Source: Mastigamoeba balamuthi
Taxonomy: Eukaryota > Evosea > Mastigamoebida > Mastigamoebidae
Assembly (NCBI GenBank): GCA_902651635.1
Contig: CACRSC010000012.1
Location: 449,911 to 513,910 of the forward strand
Reading direction: 5' to 3'
DNA length: 64,000 nucleotides
Shown here in pieces: positions 11,114 through 20,166 of the stretch (positions are counted from its first letter, which is position 1; each line of letters starts with the position of its first letter). The translations under genes and the position numbers were made by a program. Below the pieces are notes generated by a model that was not told where the DNA came from, searched no databases, and saw only the letters and a list, made by a program, of their open reading frames with translations.

Positions 11114-12047
11114 ATGTCCGATCGGGGGTCCGACATTGAACGGGGGCCCTCGCCGCCGCCGCATCCCGCGACCCCGCGACCCCAGCCCGCTTCCCGCCTG
11201 CGCCGCCTCCTCTTCCCCTTCTACCTCCTCGGCGGCATCGTCTTCGCCTTCTTCCTCCTCAACTTCCTCAGCGTGCGCCGTGTCTTCCCTCCCCGGATCT
11301 CGAAACCCGCTCGCCTCACCACCCGCCCCCGCCCGCCACCGAATATCGCGCGGCGCGGGTCCGCCACCCCCTGCAGAGGCCCGCGACGTGGCTGACGCTG
11401 CTGCTGCTGTGCGGCGTGGTGTCGGTGCTGTCGATGGTGCGGCTGGTCTACCTGCTGCGCCAGCGCTCGGAGCTCAACTCGCGCGTCGAGCGCATCATCG
11501 CCCGCCGCGTCAGCGCCGCGCGCGCGGCGGGCCTCGGCGAGTCGTCGCCGGCCATGAGCATCGTCAACCCCCTCAACTTCCGCCTCTCGCTCCTCGACCG
11601 CGACTTCACTTCGGAAGGTGCCGTGCCGTGTTCGCCACCCCGGATTTTCAGCAGGGAGGCCTCTCCGGGTTTTTGTGATGTCACGACGACGACGACGGCG
11701 TCTCTCACGCGGGGACGGTGGGGGGGGCAGACTATGAGACGCTGCTGGCGCTGGACTCGATATCGACGCAGATCGACGCGATGCAGGGCAACGTGATCGG
11801 GGCTGCGAGGCCCGGGCAGATCGCGGAGCTGCCGCAGAGGGCGTTTGAGGCGCCGCCGCCCGAGCGCCAGGCGCAGGCCGACGCCGAGGGGCTGACGGTC
11901 TGCGCCATCTGCCTCGAGAGGTACGCGCAGGGCGAGTCGATCACGACGCTGCCGTGCCTGCACCACTTCCACTCGCAGTGCATCGGGCGCTGGCTCGGGC
12001 AGAAGTCCGTGTGCCCTGTCTGCAAGAACAGGCCGTTTGTCAACTAG
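11114..12047 (+). CDS. Two-TM RING-H2 E3 ubiquitin ligase
   Basis: Three exons (11114-11272, 11377-11617, 11731-12047) give 238 residues. After a Pro-rich cytosolic N-terminus there are two TM helices (FPFYLLGGIVFAFFLLNFLS and LTLLLLCGVVSVLSMV), then a soluble stretch and a C-terminal RING-H2: CAICL, CLHHFHSQCIGRW and CPVCK, the full C3-H2-C3 set. This is the layout of membrane-anchored E3 ligases that pass ubiquitin from an E2 to membrane substrates; the compartment cannot be told. Intron 2 has a GTGCCG donor and ends GGGGGGCAG. Only the exon 1/2 junction, in a Pro/Arg-rich stretch, is less certain. Confidence 0.85.
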
Positions 12048-12336
12048 CGTCCTCTGCACCTGCCCTCGGATAAAAGGCGAATGTATTGGCGTTGGCTGTA
12101 TCCCCGCTGCGCCCACCCCCCTTCTTGCGTGGCCAACGCGCCGCCGTGCATGCACCCCCTCTGCTCCGAATGGTGTCTTTATTTGTACAGCAGGTCAAAC
12201 CTGCTCACGGGGATTTGGAAGGGGGGGAGAGGGCGGTTGCGAATAAGAACCAGGTGTCGTGCAATTGTCTGTCGTGCCTGTGGTTCCAGCAGCGGGTGGT
12301 CGGTCGTGTGGGTGGCGAGGGGGGATGGCGGTGGTG

Positions 12337-13419
12337 TTACATCGCGTGCAGCGGGCTGCCCATGTCCATGGGGTCGTCGTCGTGGGCCAGGAACTCACGC
12401 AGCTCGCGTTCCCTCTCGCACTCCTCCTCCTGCCTCTGGTGCTGCAGCTCCAGCTCCAGCTGAATCTGCGCCTCGTCCGAAGCCCCGCCGTGCTCCGCGT
12501 TGGGCCCCGCGACCGGCGCGAACGAGCTCGACTGGTGCAGCGCGCTCATCATGTGCGAGTGCACCGGCGCGCTGTGCGCCTGGTTGTCCGCCGCGTCGGG
12601 CATCGGCACGTGAACCGCCGCCGACGCACTGCTGCCCGCCCCAGCGGACCCGATGAAGATCGGGCCCGACGTGTACGCGGGGATCAGCCTCGAGGCCCTG
12701 GGGCTCGAGACGAGGGGCAGGCGCATCGGGGGCGACGTGACCGGGAGCCCGGAGGCTCCCCCGGGAGACTTGGCCTGCTGGGGAGGCGAGGCGGACTCGG
12801 ACAGCTGCAGGGCCGAAGTGGCCGAATGCGAGGGCCCGTCCTGCCCGGCCTGCTGCTGCTGCTGCTGCGAGACCGAGGCGTGGTGCTGCACGAGGTTGTT
12901 GAAGGCCACCACCTGCTCCTTGAGCAGCACTCGCGTCGTGTACGCCCGGAAGAACGTGGGGTTCTGCTCCAGCAGCTTGTTCCAGACTGGTACACAAAAT
13001 AAAGGCGGGTGCGTCCCCGTGAATTAGTGCAAATTGAATCGCATAATTAATGAAATATTCGAAATCTCCTCGGGCGCACCGAGGGCGGTGAGGCCGGGCT
13101 CTATTCCAGCCTCCCTGAACAGCGTCTCGATGACCTCGCCCTCGCCGAGGTACCACTGGAGGCACCGCTCGATCAGGTTCTGCACGTACTGGATCTCCTG
13201 CACCGACAGCTTCTGCCCCTTGGGCTTCAGCGCTGGCTGCTCCGCGCGCGCAGTGAGGTCCCGCGGGGCTCCGGAGCGGGGGGAGAGGGGGTGTGCGCGC
13301 ACCTGAGATCGCGGGAGGTTGAGGATCCGCTGCGGCCTGGCCTGTGAGAGCCCGAAGAGGATTCCGAAGGGGTCGTGCTCGGAAACCGCGCTGGTCCCAC
13401 CGACGCCGATCGCCGACAT
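12337..13419 (-). CDS. TIGR01589-type helical domain protein
   Basis: Three exons (13419-13303, 13236-13080, 12986-12337) give 307 residues. Residues about 50-125 read VQEIQYVQNLIERCLQWYLG, then VIETLFREAGIEPGLTALVW, then NPTFFRAYTTRVLLKEQVVA, followed by FNNLV. This matches the domain catalogued as TIGR01589, known to me from plant proteins of unknown function. The C-terminal half is low-complexity, with a Gln run from CTG repeats, Ser/Pro-rich parts and a Glu/Arg-rich helix (ELELQHQRQEEECERERELR). I assign no biochemical role; the layout resembles a nuclear or regulatory scaffold. An upstream exon is possible, because the frame stays open about 80 nt past the chosen ATG. Confidence 0.78.
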
Positions 13420-14088
13420 GATGGCGGCGGCGGCGGCCTGGCTGGCCTCCTGCTGCTGGGCTTCCAGTCTCGCGTGGCCAGAATGGCCTGGCGCGCCTGC
13501 CTATACTATCCGAAGACGCCTGCTGGGGCTGCTAACCTCCGGAAACCGCAACTCTCTCTGCGGGCGATGGCGGAAAACGCTCTTCGGACGCGTAAAACGA
13601 ACCAAACCGCGCTGCTGCGAGTGCAGGCAGGCAGGGGAGTCAGCGGGGGGCCGGGTTGCGCGGGAGGAGCGCACCGTTGGGGACGCCTCGGAGCCCGCAC
13701 GGTTTTTCTTGCACTCCGCCACCAAGAGAAAAAAACGGAGAGATTTCTCTTGCCTACTATCCAAATCAAGCAACGAAAACCGTGGCAGACGACAGACCGC
13801 CCTACAATACCCTCTCAATTTACGCGATTTGCTCCAGAGGCCGCGGGTCATGATCGGATCTGAGCGGCAGCAAGCTTGGGCCAACACCTGAACTGGCGCG
13901 GCAAGATCGCAGATCCCGTGGGGAAAAGTGCATATCGAACGCGCTAAGAGGCGAGGGGGAACACAGCAATCGCGATTGTCCGGTTTATTTCGGGGTGGCT
14001 GTGGGGGAAGGGTGTGCGAATGCGTACACTCCCACCGATCCCACCCCTCTCTCTCCCGCTCTGTCTCTTCGGCCTCCACAGGGCAGAA
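13420..14088. other. Intergenic, promoter side of the TIGR01589 gene
   Basis: About 670 bp. Long open frames exist on both strands but are Arg/Ser/Pro-rich with no domain and no credible splice links, so I treat them as chance frames in GC-rich DNA. The region is the 5' flank of the gene ending at 12337 and the 3' flank of the small gene to the right. Confidence 0.4.
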
Positions 14089-14113
14089 TCACGGGCTTGC
14101 TGCAGCAGCGCAG

Positions 14114-14704
14114 TTAGAAGCGGGCGAGGCCCATGAGGGAGTGCGCGTACGCGGCTGGGAGACACGGGGTCTCTTTGTCTCTTTCTGGCCCTGGTCCTCC
14201 GCAGGCCTGCACGAGCGCAGCAACTCGTTGAGTCTGCAGCCGCCACCAAGCCTTTCAATTGAGCAATTGCAGCAAATTCCAGTGCGCAGCAGACAAGCGA
14301 GGCCAAGACAAGCCAGCACTCGCGGGGATGCCATGGATGGCGCGCTTGGGAAGAGAGACGACCAGAGGGCCAGGGGACTTGTGTGCACCTCTTCCCGACG
14401 TCTGCCTGGGTCTTGACGGCCTTGCGCCTGTGCATGACGCTGCGGATCAGGGGGCTCGTCTGGTCCGTCGTGATCCTCTGCCCCTCTGCGCCCGCGCCGA
14501 GGGGAAGTCAGCCGCGTTTGTTGGCGCCACACGCACAGCCCCACCCCCCGAATCTCAGGGGGAAATCTACGGAGAATCTGGGGCACCTGGCGGCGCGGTG
14601 TCGTGCGCACAGATGTACTTGGGGACCTCCTGCGCGCGGGCCTGCTTCGCCTGGTTGAACTGCGCAAAGAACCCCTTCGAGGGCAAGTCCTTCAGTCCGC
14701 TCAT
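14114..14704 (-). CDS. Small unknown protein, about 90 residues
   Basis: Exons 14704-14587 and 14485-14389 join well and encode MSGLKDLPSKGFFAQFNQAK, then QARAQEVPKYICAHDTAPPE, then LIRSVMHRRKAVKTQADVGK. A third exon starts at 14233 (RLNELLRS). Its end is uncertain: either it reads on to a stop at 14089, or a GC-AG intron leads to a short last exon ending AYAHSLMGLARF at 14114. The second option gives a compact, basic protein of about 90 residues. I do not recognise it. Its ATG lies 200 bp from the divergent start of the four-TM gene. Confidence 0.5.
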
Positions 14705-14904
14705 CGTGGTATGCTGCGCTCTTTGCTGAGAGACGTTTCCTCGCGGGCTGCGTTGATCTGTGGCGAGATTCTGATGCCAGAGATCTGCACTGCGACAACA
14801 GATATTTCCTGGTTGCATCATCGGCCCAAGATAATTCTGGAAAACCGATTCACCGAGGCCCCCCGCGCGCGTTGGGGCAGAGTTCCGCCGAGCTCGTACC
14901 CCCG

Positions 14905-15707
14905 ATGGCGCGGAGAGTGTTCTTCCGCAACGCGCAGCTGTTCATCGCCTTCCTGGCCGCCGCGGGGTGCTTCTCGTGCGGCCTGGTCGCCCTTCTGCCC
15001 TCGACCGTGTGGTACCGCTACATCGGCGACGACATGTGCAAGACTCTCCGTGCGCACTCCACTCCACCGCATCTGTATGGCCCCCGCTCACTCGTGCACG
15101 CTTTCCACCCGCGTTTCCCTCGGTTTCCCCGCTTGCGCAGAGGTCGAGTCTGCAGAGACGTGGCCCCAAGTGCTGGAAGACACGTCAGATAATACGAGTT
15201 CGCTGCAAAATCTGTACCAGATCACGATGACGTCTGCCTATGCTGGAGTCGTCACCTCGTTCCTTCTTTGCTCGGTGTGCTTGGGCATATGGGCCTACAG
15301 TCCGAATCCCATGGAGAAGTCCCACGCCAAAACAGTCAGGTCAGTAAGCGGATCTGAAATCGGAACCAATGCCAGCCCACAGGTTTGTGGCAGTGCTGCT
15401 GGCCGCGACGTCCTTTGTGTCACTGACATTCTGTGCTGGCTTCTACGGTGCTCGCCATCCGGTGGTGCTGCACAAATGTCCTCCCACCACTGTCGGGGAT
15501 TCTCCTTGCAGCTCGTTCATGGGACGTGGCCACCTGGGCGAGTGGCGACCAGGTATCACTCACTCTATTGGCTTGCCATCGCTCACTTGTCTGGTAGACC
15601 TGGGATTTGTGATGGCGTGCGTGTCAGCAGGCGTTTCACTGATTGCACTCATTTGTATATGCCTTGTGCTGCCTTTGAAGCCTGTATACCGCCAACTTCT
15701 CTGGTAG
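14905..15707 (+). CDS. Four-TM (tetraspan-like) membrane protein
   Basis: Three exons (14905-15049, 15141-15339, 15383-15707) give 222 residues. TM1 is LFIAFLAAAGCFSCGLVALL after a basic start (MARRVFFRN). A loop with several polar residues leads to TM2 (AGVVTSFLLCSVCLGIWAY), TM3 is RFVAVLLAATSFVSLTFCAG, a loop with two Cys follows (KCPPTTVGDSPCSSF), and TM4 is FVMACVSAGVSLIALICICL. The topology resembles tetraspanins or claudin-like proteins, but the tetraspanin CCG motif is not seen, so the family is open. Splice sites are GTGCGC/GCGCAG and GTCAGT/CCACAG. Confidence 0.78.
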
Positions 15708-15951
15708 CTCAGCAATACATAGTCTATTGTCAGTACCTGCCAGGGCTTTTCAAATTATGACCCATGAAAATGCTGACTTGAGCTTTAGTACAGACTCCTA
15801 AACTCCTCAGGGAAGATGAAAGGATGGCACATTATGAGACGGCCACCAGTGAAATGTGACAGCCAGCACAGATGCGCCCCGATTCCCATCCACTTGATTG
15901 GCAGAAATCTCTCCGAAATTGAGGATAAAGATCTGTGAGTCCACAACGGAA

Positions 15952-17368
15952 ATGAAGCGTGTGCTGCGGGCACTGGGGCTGAGCACGCCGCCCCGTGCGA
16001 CGAAAAAGGGGTGCGGCCACAACTGCGAGTCCACCTCGCGCATGTGCTGCTCGTGTGGCGACAGCCGCCCCGTCGCCCCGTCGTACACGCGGTCAGTTAG
16101 TCCCCCCTGTGCCGCCTGCCGGACAACTGACACACCCCACCACCGTTTCCAGTGACAAAAACGGTCGCTCCATCGCAACCACCACGTGGCGCGCTGAGGG
16201 GTACTGCCCCCTCTGCGTCGCCAGGTACCCGTCTCCCGCGGGCGTCGTCTCTGCGGGTGGGACTCCCCCGCGTGGGCCAAGTCCGCTGCGCCAGTCCGGC
16301 GAGTTCGCTGCCCCTGCCCCCGGCCTCGGGCCGCGCAGGCCCGTCAGCACCTTTCTCAGCGGGGCCCCCGGCGAGGTCGCTGACCCGCGGGCCCTCGGGC
16401 CACGCAGGCCCGTCAGCACCTTTCTCAGCGAGTCCCTGCCCCGCGTCAAGGAGTGTGGGCACCTGTGCGGGACAGTGTGGACCGCCATGTGCTGCGCGTG
16501 CTGCGATGTCAGCAGGCGGCACGGGTCCGGAGTGGGCGCCGCCGCGACAGCGAGCAGGCGCGAGCTCTACTGCAGCGTCTGCAGGGAGCGCTCCGCGGCC
16601 GCTGACAGGATGTCGCTGCCCCAGATCGGCCTGTCCAGCTGGCCCGTGGCCTCGACGCCGATGGATCTGGCGCTGTCGATTGGTCCGCCGCCGGCGACGT
16701 GCTCTGTCAGCACAGCGGGCAAGTACTTCTGCCAGCACGGCCTCGTGTACTCGTACTGCCGCACGTGCTGGGACAAGGCACCCCGTGCGCCCCAGAGGGT
16801 GGCGCCGCCGCAGAGGATGTGGTTCTGCCCGCACAGCCCGTTTCCGACAATCTGCAGGGTGTGCGGCATCAACGAGGACGGCTCTGCCGCACAGAGGGAG
16901 GACGAGAACGCCGAGACAATACGGAGGCTCGTGGCCATGGGGTTTAGCGTTGCAGAGGTCACCAGGTCTGTCAGGAAGGTTGCCCGTGCTGCCGGAGGCG
17001 GCGCAGTGACGCCTGAAGCGGTGCTCGACGTGCTGGTCGCGGGTGCACACAAGCAAAACCCCACACGGGCTGGTGAACAGCGTCCTGTGTCGCGGCGTGC
17101 CCCGTCTGACACCCCTGTTGGGGAGCCCACAGCAGACTCCCAGCAGGAGGCGCGTACAGCAAGTGACAAGGGCCGAGGACGCGGGCGCGAGATGTGTGTT
17201 GTGTGCTTTGCTCGCGAAGTCAATGCCGTGTTGATTCCGTGCGGGCACCTGGGGATGTGCCACCAGTGTGCCCGGGAAATAGCCGAGTCGCGGTCGCCAC
17301 TGTGTCCCGTTTGCAGAGCCCGTATAGGCTCCGTTGTTCAGACCTTCCGTGTAGCACAAGATGAGTGA
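15952..17368 (+). CDS. Cys/His-rich UBA-like RING E3 ligase, paralogue 1
   Basis: Two exons (15952-16091, 16153-17368) give 451 residues. The N-terminal part has repeated Cys/His modules (GCGHNC..MCCSCGD, YCPLC, ECGHLC..MCCACCD, YCSVCRER, YFCQHG..YCRTCW, WFCPHS..CRVCG), likely zinc-binding. A UBA-like helix triplet follows (ETIRRLVAMGFSVAEVTRSV). The C-terminus is a C3HC4 RING of the IAP/MUL1 type: CVVCFAREVNAVLIPCGHLG, then CHQC and CPVCRARI. Together these suggest an E3 ligase that also binds ubiquitin. A short internal duplication repeats LGPRRPVSTFLS twice. An upstream in-frame start at 15898 is possible; I chose the ATG giving MKRVLRALGLS, which matches the paralogue at 18551-19932. Confidence 0.83.
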
Positions 17369-17711
17369 AGGCGAGGTAAATAATGTTGAGCCATTTGTCA
17401 AAAAATGTTGAGCCACCCCAGCCACAGAAATATCTCATACAAAACAGGTCTCAAGTGTACGTGTGAGGTGCCAGAGGCGTTTCTTATGGAGAAACACGGT
17501 TTCTCTTGCGGGGAGGAGCAGTGTCTCTGTCTATCACTGCAGAGAGCACAGGCAGAGAAACCGGATCTGGGAGAGAAACAGCTTCAGGCTCGTCCCCTGT
17601 TGCAGGAGAGGGAGGAGCTGGGCCTTGCTCAACTTCACCTTCATCACGAATGTCATCACTGGTGTCCTGCTTGAGTGGTAAGATGAGAATTCCCGAGTAT
17701 GTCATACCATG
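17369..17711. other. Intergenic, no gene seen
   Basis: Starts with the 3' flank of the RING gene; base composition shifts toward AT compared with that gene. No supported exon. It leads into the coding fragment that ends at the one-base gap. Confidence 0.35.
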
Positions 17712-18059
17712 CTAGGTGCCTGGGCTTGAGCAATCTTGGTCAGAGTAGAGAGTTTGAAGGTCTTGAAGTTTCTGGGCATAGAAGTCAATGACCACTTCCT
17801 GGAGTTCGTTTACTGAACGCCACACAGTCTTTCCATGCACGAGTTTGTGGAGCTTGACTTCTTCAATTCCGAGTTTCTGAAGCTTCTCTCTGAGAGGACC
17901 TGCCTTGAGCTTTTTGGTTTCTGCCAGCTCTTGCTGCAGCTGGCGACGAGCAAGAATGCCTGGTGAAGTCAACTCGGTTGCATATTGAGGATTGAAGGAA
18001 AGACTCTGCTTGCGTTTGTGCTGAGCATCTTTGGTCTTCTGTGCCTGGATTCCTGCTTT
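17712..18059 (-). CDS. C-terminal fragment of an unknown helical protein, cut by gap
   Basis: The leftward frame from the N at 18060 to a stop at 17712 encodes about 115 residues that look truly coding: strongly helical, Lys/Glu/Gln-rich (LARRQLQQELAETKKLKAGP, LREKLQKLGIEEVKLHKLVH, NELQEVVIDFYAQKLQDLQT). Codon use is less GC-biased than in the neighbouring RING genes and more like the 30-34 kb mobile-element-like region. The 5' part is missing at the gap. No family recognised; an element-derived protein is possible. Confidence 0.45.
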   Translation of the reverse strand, partial: KAGIQAQKTKDAQHKRKQSLSFNPQYATELTSPGILARRQLQQELAETKKLKAGPLREKLQKLGIEEVKLHKLVHGKTVWRSVNELQEVVIDFYAQKLQDLQTLYSDQDCSSPGT

Positions 18060-18060
18060 N
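18060..18060. other. Assembly gap (single N)
   Basis: One N joins the leftward fragment to a near-copy of the 3' end of the RING gene at 17075-17368. The true distance and order across the N are unknown. Confidence 0.95.
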
Positions 18061-18351
18061 GAGCGTCCTGTGTCGCGGCGTGCCCCGTCTGACACCCCTG
18101 TTGGGGAGCCCACAACAGACTCCCAGCAGGAGGCACGTACAGCAAGTGACAAGGGCCGAGGACGCGGGCGCGAGATGTGTGTTGTGTGCTTTGCTCGCGA
18201 AGTCAATGCCGTGTTGATTCCGTGCGGGCACCTGGGGATGTGCCACCAGTGTGCCCGGGAAATAGCCGAGTCGCGGTCGCCGCTGTGCCCCGTGTGCAGA
18301 GCCCGCATAACCTCTGTTGTTCAGACCTTCCGTGTAGCACAAGATGAGTGA
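18061..18351 (+). CDS. 3' fragment of a third UBA-RING paralogue
   Basis: Starts at the gap and matches the last 290 bp of the RING gene at 15952-17368 almost base for base, ending at the same stop after FRVAQDE. Only a few substitutions are visible, for example Thr for Ala in GEPTTDSQ and ITSVV for IGSVV. The RING itself is complete (CVVC, CGHLGMCHQC, CPVC). It is either a very recent duplicate, the other allele, or an assembly artefact at the N. The 5' part is not in this window. Confidence 0.7.
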   Translation, partial: ERPVSRRAPSDTPVGEPTTDSQQEARTASDKGRGRGREMCVVCFAREVNAVLIPCGHLGMCHQCAREIAESRSPLCPVCRARITSVVQTFRVAQDE

Positions 18352-18550
18352 AACAAAGATCAAATCAATGTATGGACAGATGAATTGATGGCACGGACAT
18401 TGAAATCCTCTGGCCGTCTGATTTCATTTCAGGGAACGTTGTCTTCCACATGCCAGTGCCTTCGTTCGTGCCTGCCAGGCGATCACCGGAGGTACCCGTC
18501 TCAAAGGATACGAGTATCTTCCGAATTTGGTTGTCCACATCTTGTGATTA

Positions 18551-19932
18551 CATGAAGCGCTCCTGCGTGCCTTGGGCATCTCCAAGAAGAGCCAATGTGG
18601 CCACGCGTGCTCGCTGAACCTGCACGCCTGCTGCGCGTGCAGCGACCGACGACCCCTCTCTCCTTCTTACACAATGTGCCCGCCTCTCCCCCCGTCTCGT
18701 CTCCCCGATCGAACCAACAGAGTTCCAGAGACCAGGACGGGCACCCCATCTCCCCCACCGCCAACCGCGCACAGCGATACTGCTCGCTCTGCTCCGAGCG
18801 GTACGTGCCTCCTGCTGCTGCTGTTGCTGCTGCTGCACCGAGCGGCAGGGGTGCCCTGCGCCGGAGCAGGTCCAGCGAGCTCGAGGGCTCGGATCGCGCG
18901 GCGGCGGCGGCGGCTCCGCGCAGGCCAGCCAGCTCGGCTCTCGACGAGTCCAAGCCCCGCCTGAAGGAGTGCGGGCACGTGTGCGGGCTGACGTGGACCG
19001 CTGCGTGCTGCTCGTGCGGCGACGCGCGGCCCCACGCGGCGCAGTACGCAGCGACGTACCGAGACGGCGTGGGCCCCACCACAACGTCGGTCAGGCACGA
19101 GTTCTACTGCAACGTGTGCAAGGAGCGCTGCGGTGCCACGCCCACGCCCCCCGGCCCGGCGTCGCCCCAGCAGCCGCAGACCGGAGTCCCCTCGCCGGCC
19201 CCCGCTCCGGCCAAGGGCAAGGGCAGGGGCAGCGCCCGCGCCCCCTCTGCAGCGCCAGCGGGGGCGCAAGGGGTGGACAGGAGCAGGTACTTCTGCCGGC
19301 ACGGCGTCGTGTACTCGTACTGCGGCATGTGCTCCGGCACGGCCCCGCGCGCGGCGGAGCGTGTGGTGCCGCCAGAGAGCATGTGGTTCTGCCCGCACAG
19401 CCCGTTCCCCACAAGCTGCCGCATCTGCGGCATCAACGCGGATGGGTCGTACGCCGAGAGCGAGGACGAGAACGCCGAGACGATCAGGAAGCTCGTGGCC
19501 ATGGGGTTCACCGTGGCCCAGGTCATGCGGGCCGTCAGGGAGGTGGCACGTGCGACTGGCAAGGACATGGTGTCTGTTGAAGCCGCCCTCGGAGTGCTGA
19601 CTGCCGGCCAGCGCGAGGAGCAGCACGCCCCCAGCGCCCCAGCAGCTCCTGCGGTCCCGCCTTCTCCGCCTGCGCCCGTCGCTGTGGCGCCTGTTCCCGC
19701 CAGTGCGCCGCCAGTAACAGACGGACCAAAGGAGCCCGGAGACGGGGCCGAGAGGCAGCACGAGATGTGCATCATCTGCTTCGCCCGCGACGTCAACGCC
19801 GTTCTGATCCCGTGTGGCCACCTCGGCATGTGCCACCAGTGCGCCCAGGAGATCGCCAAGTCTGCCATGCCTCTGTGCCCCGTTTGCCGAGCCCGAATTG
19901 TCTCGGTCGTCCAGACATTCAGGGTGGCGTAA
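18551..19932 (+). CDS. Cys/His-rich UBA-like RING E3 ligase, paralogue 2
   Basis: Exon 1 ends at 18675 and exon 2 is 18729-19932; the splice position matches paralogue 1. Modules run in the same order: QCGHAC..ACCACSD, YCSLCSERY, ECGHVC..AACCSCGD, FYCNVCKER, YFCRHG..YCGMC, WFCPHS..CRICG, the UBA-like ETIRKLVAMGFTVAQVMRAV, a Pro/Ala-rich linker, and the RING (CIICFARDVNAVLIPCGHLG, CPVCRARI). The first codons are odd: the ATG at 18552 is one base out of frame with the conserved LRALGIS that follows, relative to paralogue 1 (MKRVLRALGLS). Either one base is missing in the assembly, the copy is damaged there, or the true start is a non-ATG or an unseen exon. Confidence 0.78.
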
Positions 19933-20166
19933 GTGCGGGGGATGACTTCGGTGTTGATCGTCGCTGTTGAATTCTATCTTTCTTCCCTGCGTAGTGCACA
20001 ACGACCAATCCTGATTCAGCCTGGCTGTTTACGAAGTTGAGGTGTGTTCGTTATTCTTGGGCGGTTTTCGGTGAGGTGGTGGGTTGGATGCTCCTCCGAG
20101 CAAGGTAACTTGAGAAAGGAGAGGAACTGGGTGGCAGGGAAACAGCGACAAAAGACGGGGCTTGCC

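Noticed and set aside
13501-14079. 192-codon minus-strand frame upstream of the TIGR01589 gene
   Set aside because: Arg/Cys/Pro-rich without structure, no join to the gene below, codons unlike real exons.
16097-17425. 442-codon minus-strand open frame over the RING gene
   Set aside because: Antisense; the plus strand has RING and UBA motifs and a paralogue.
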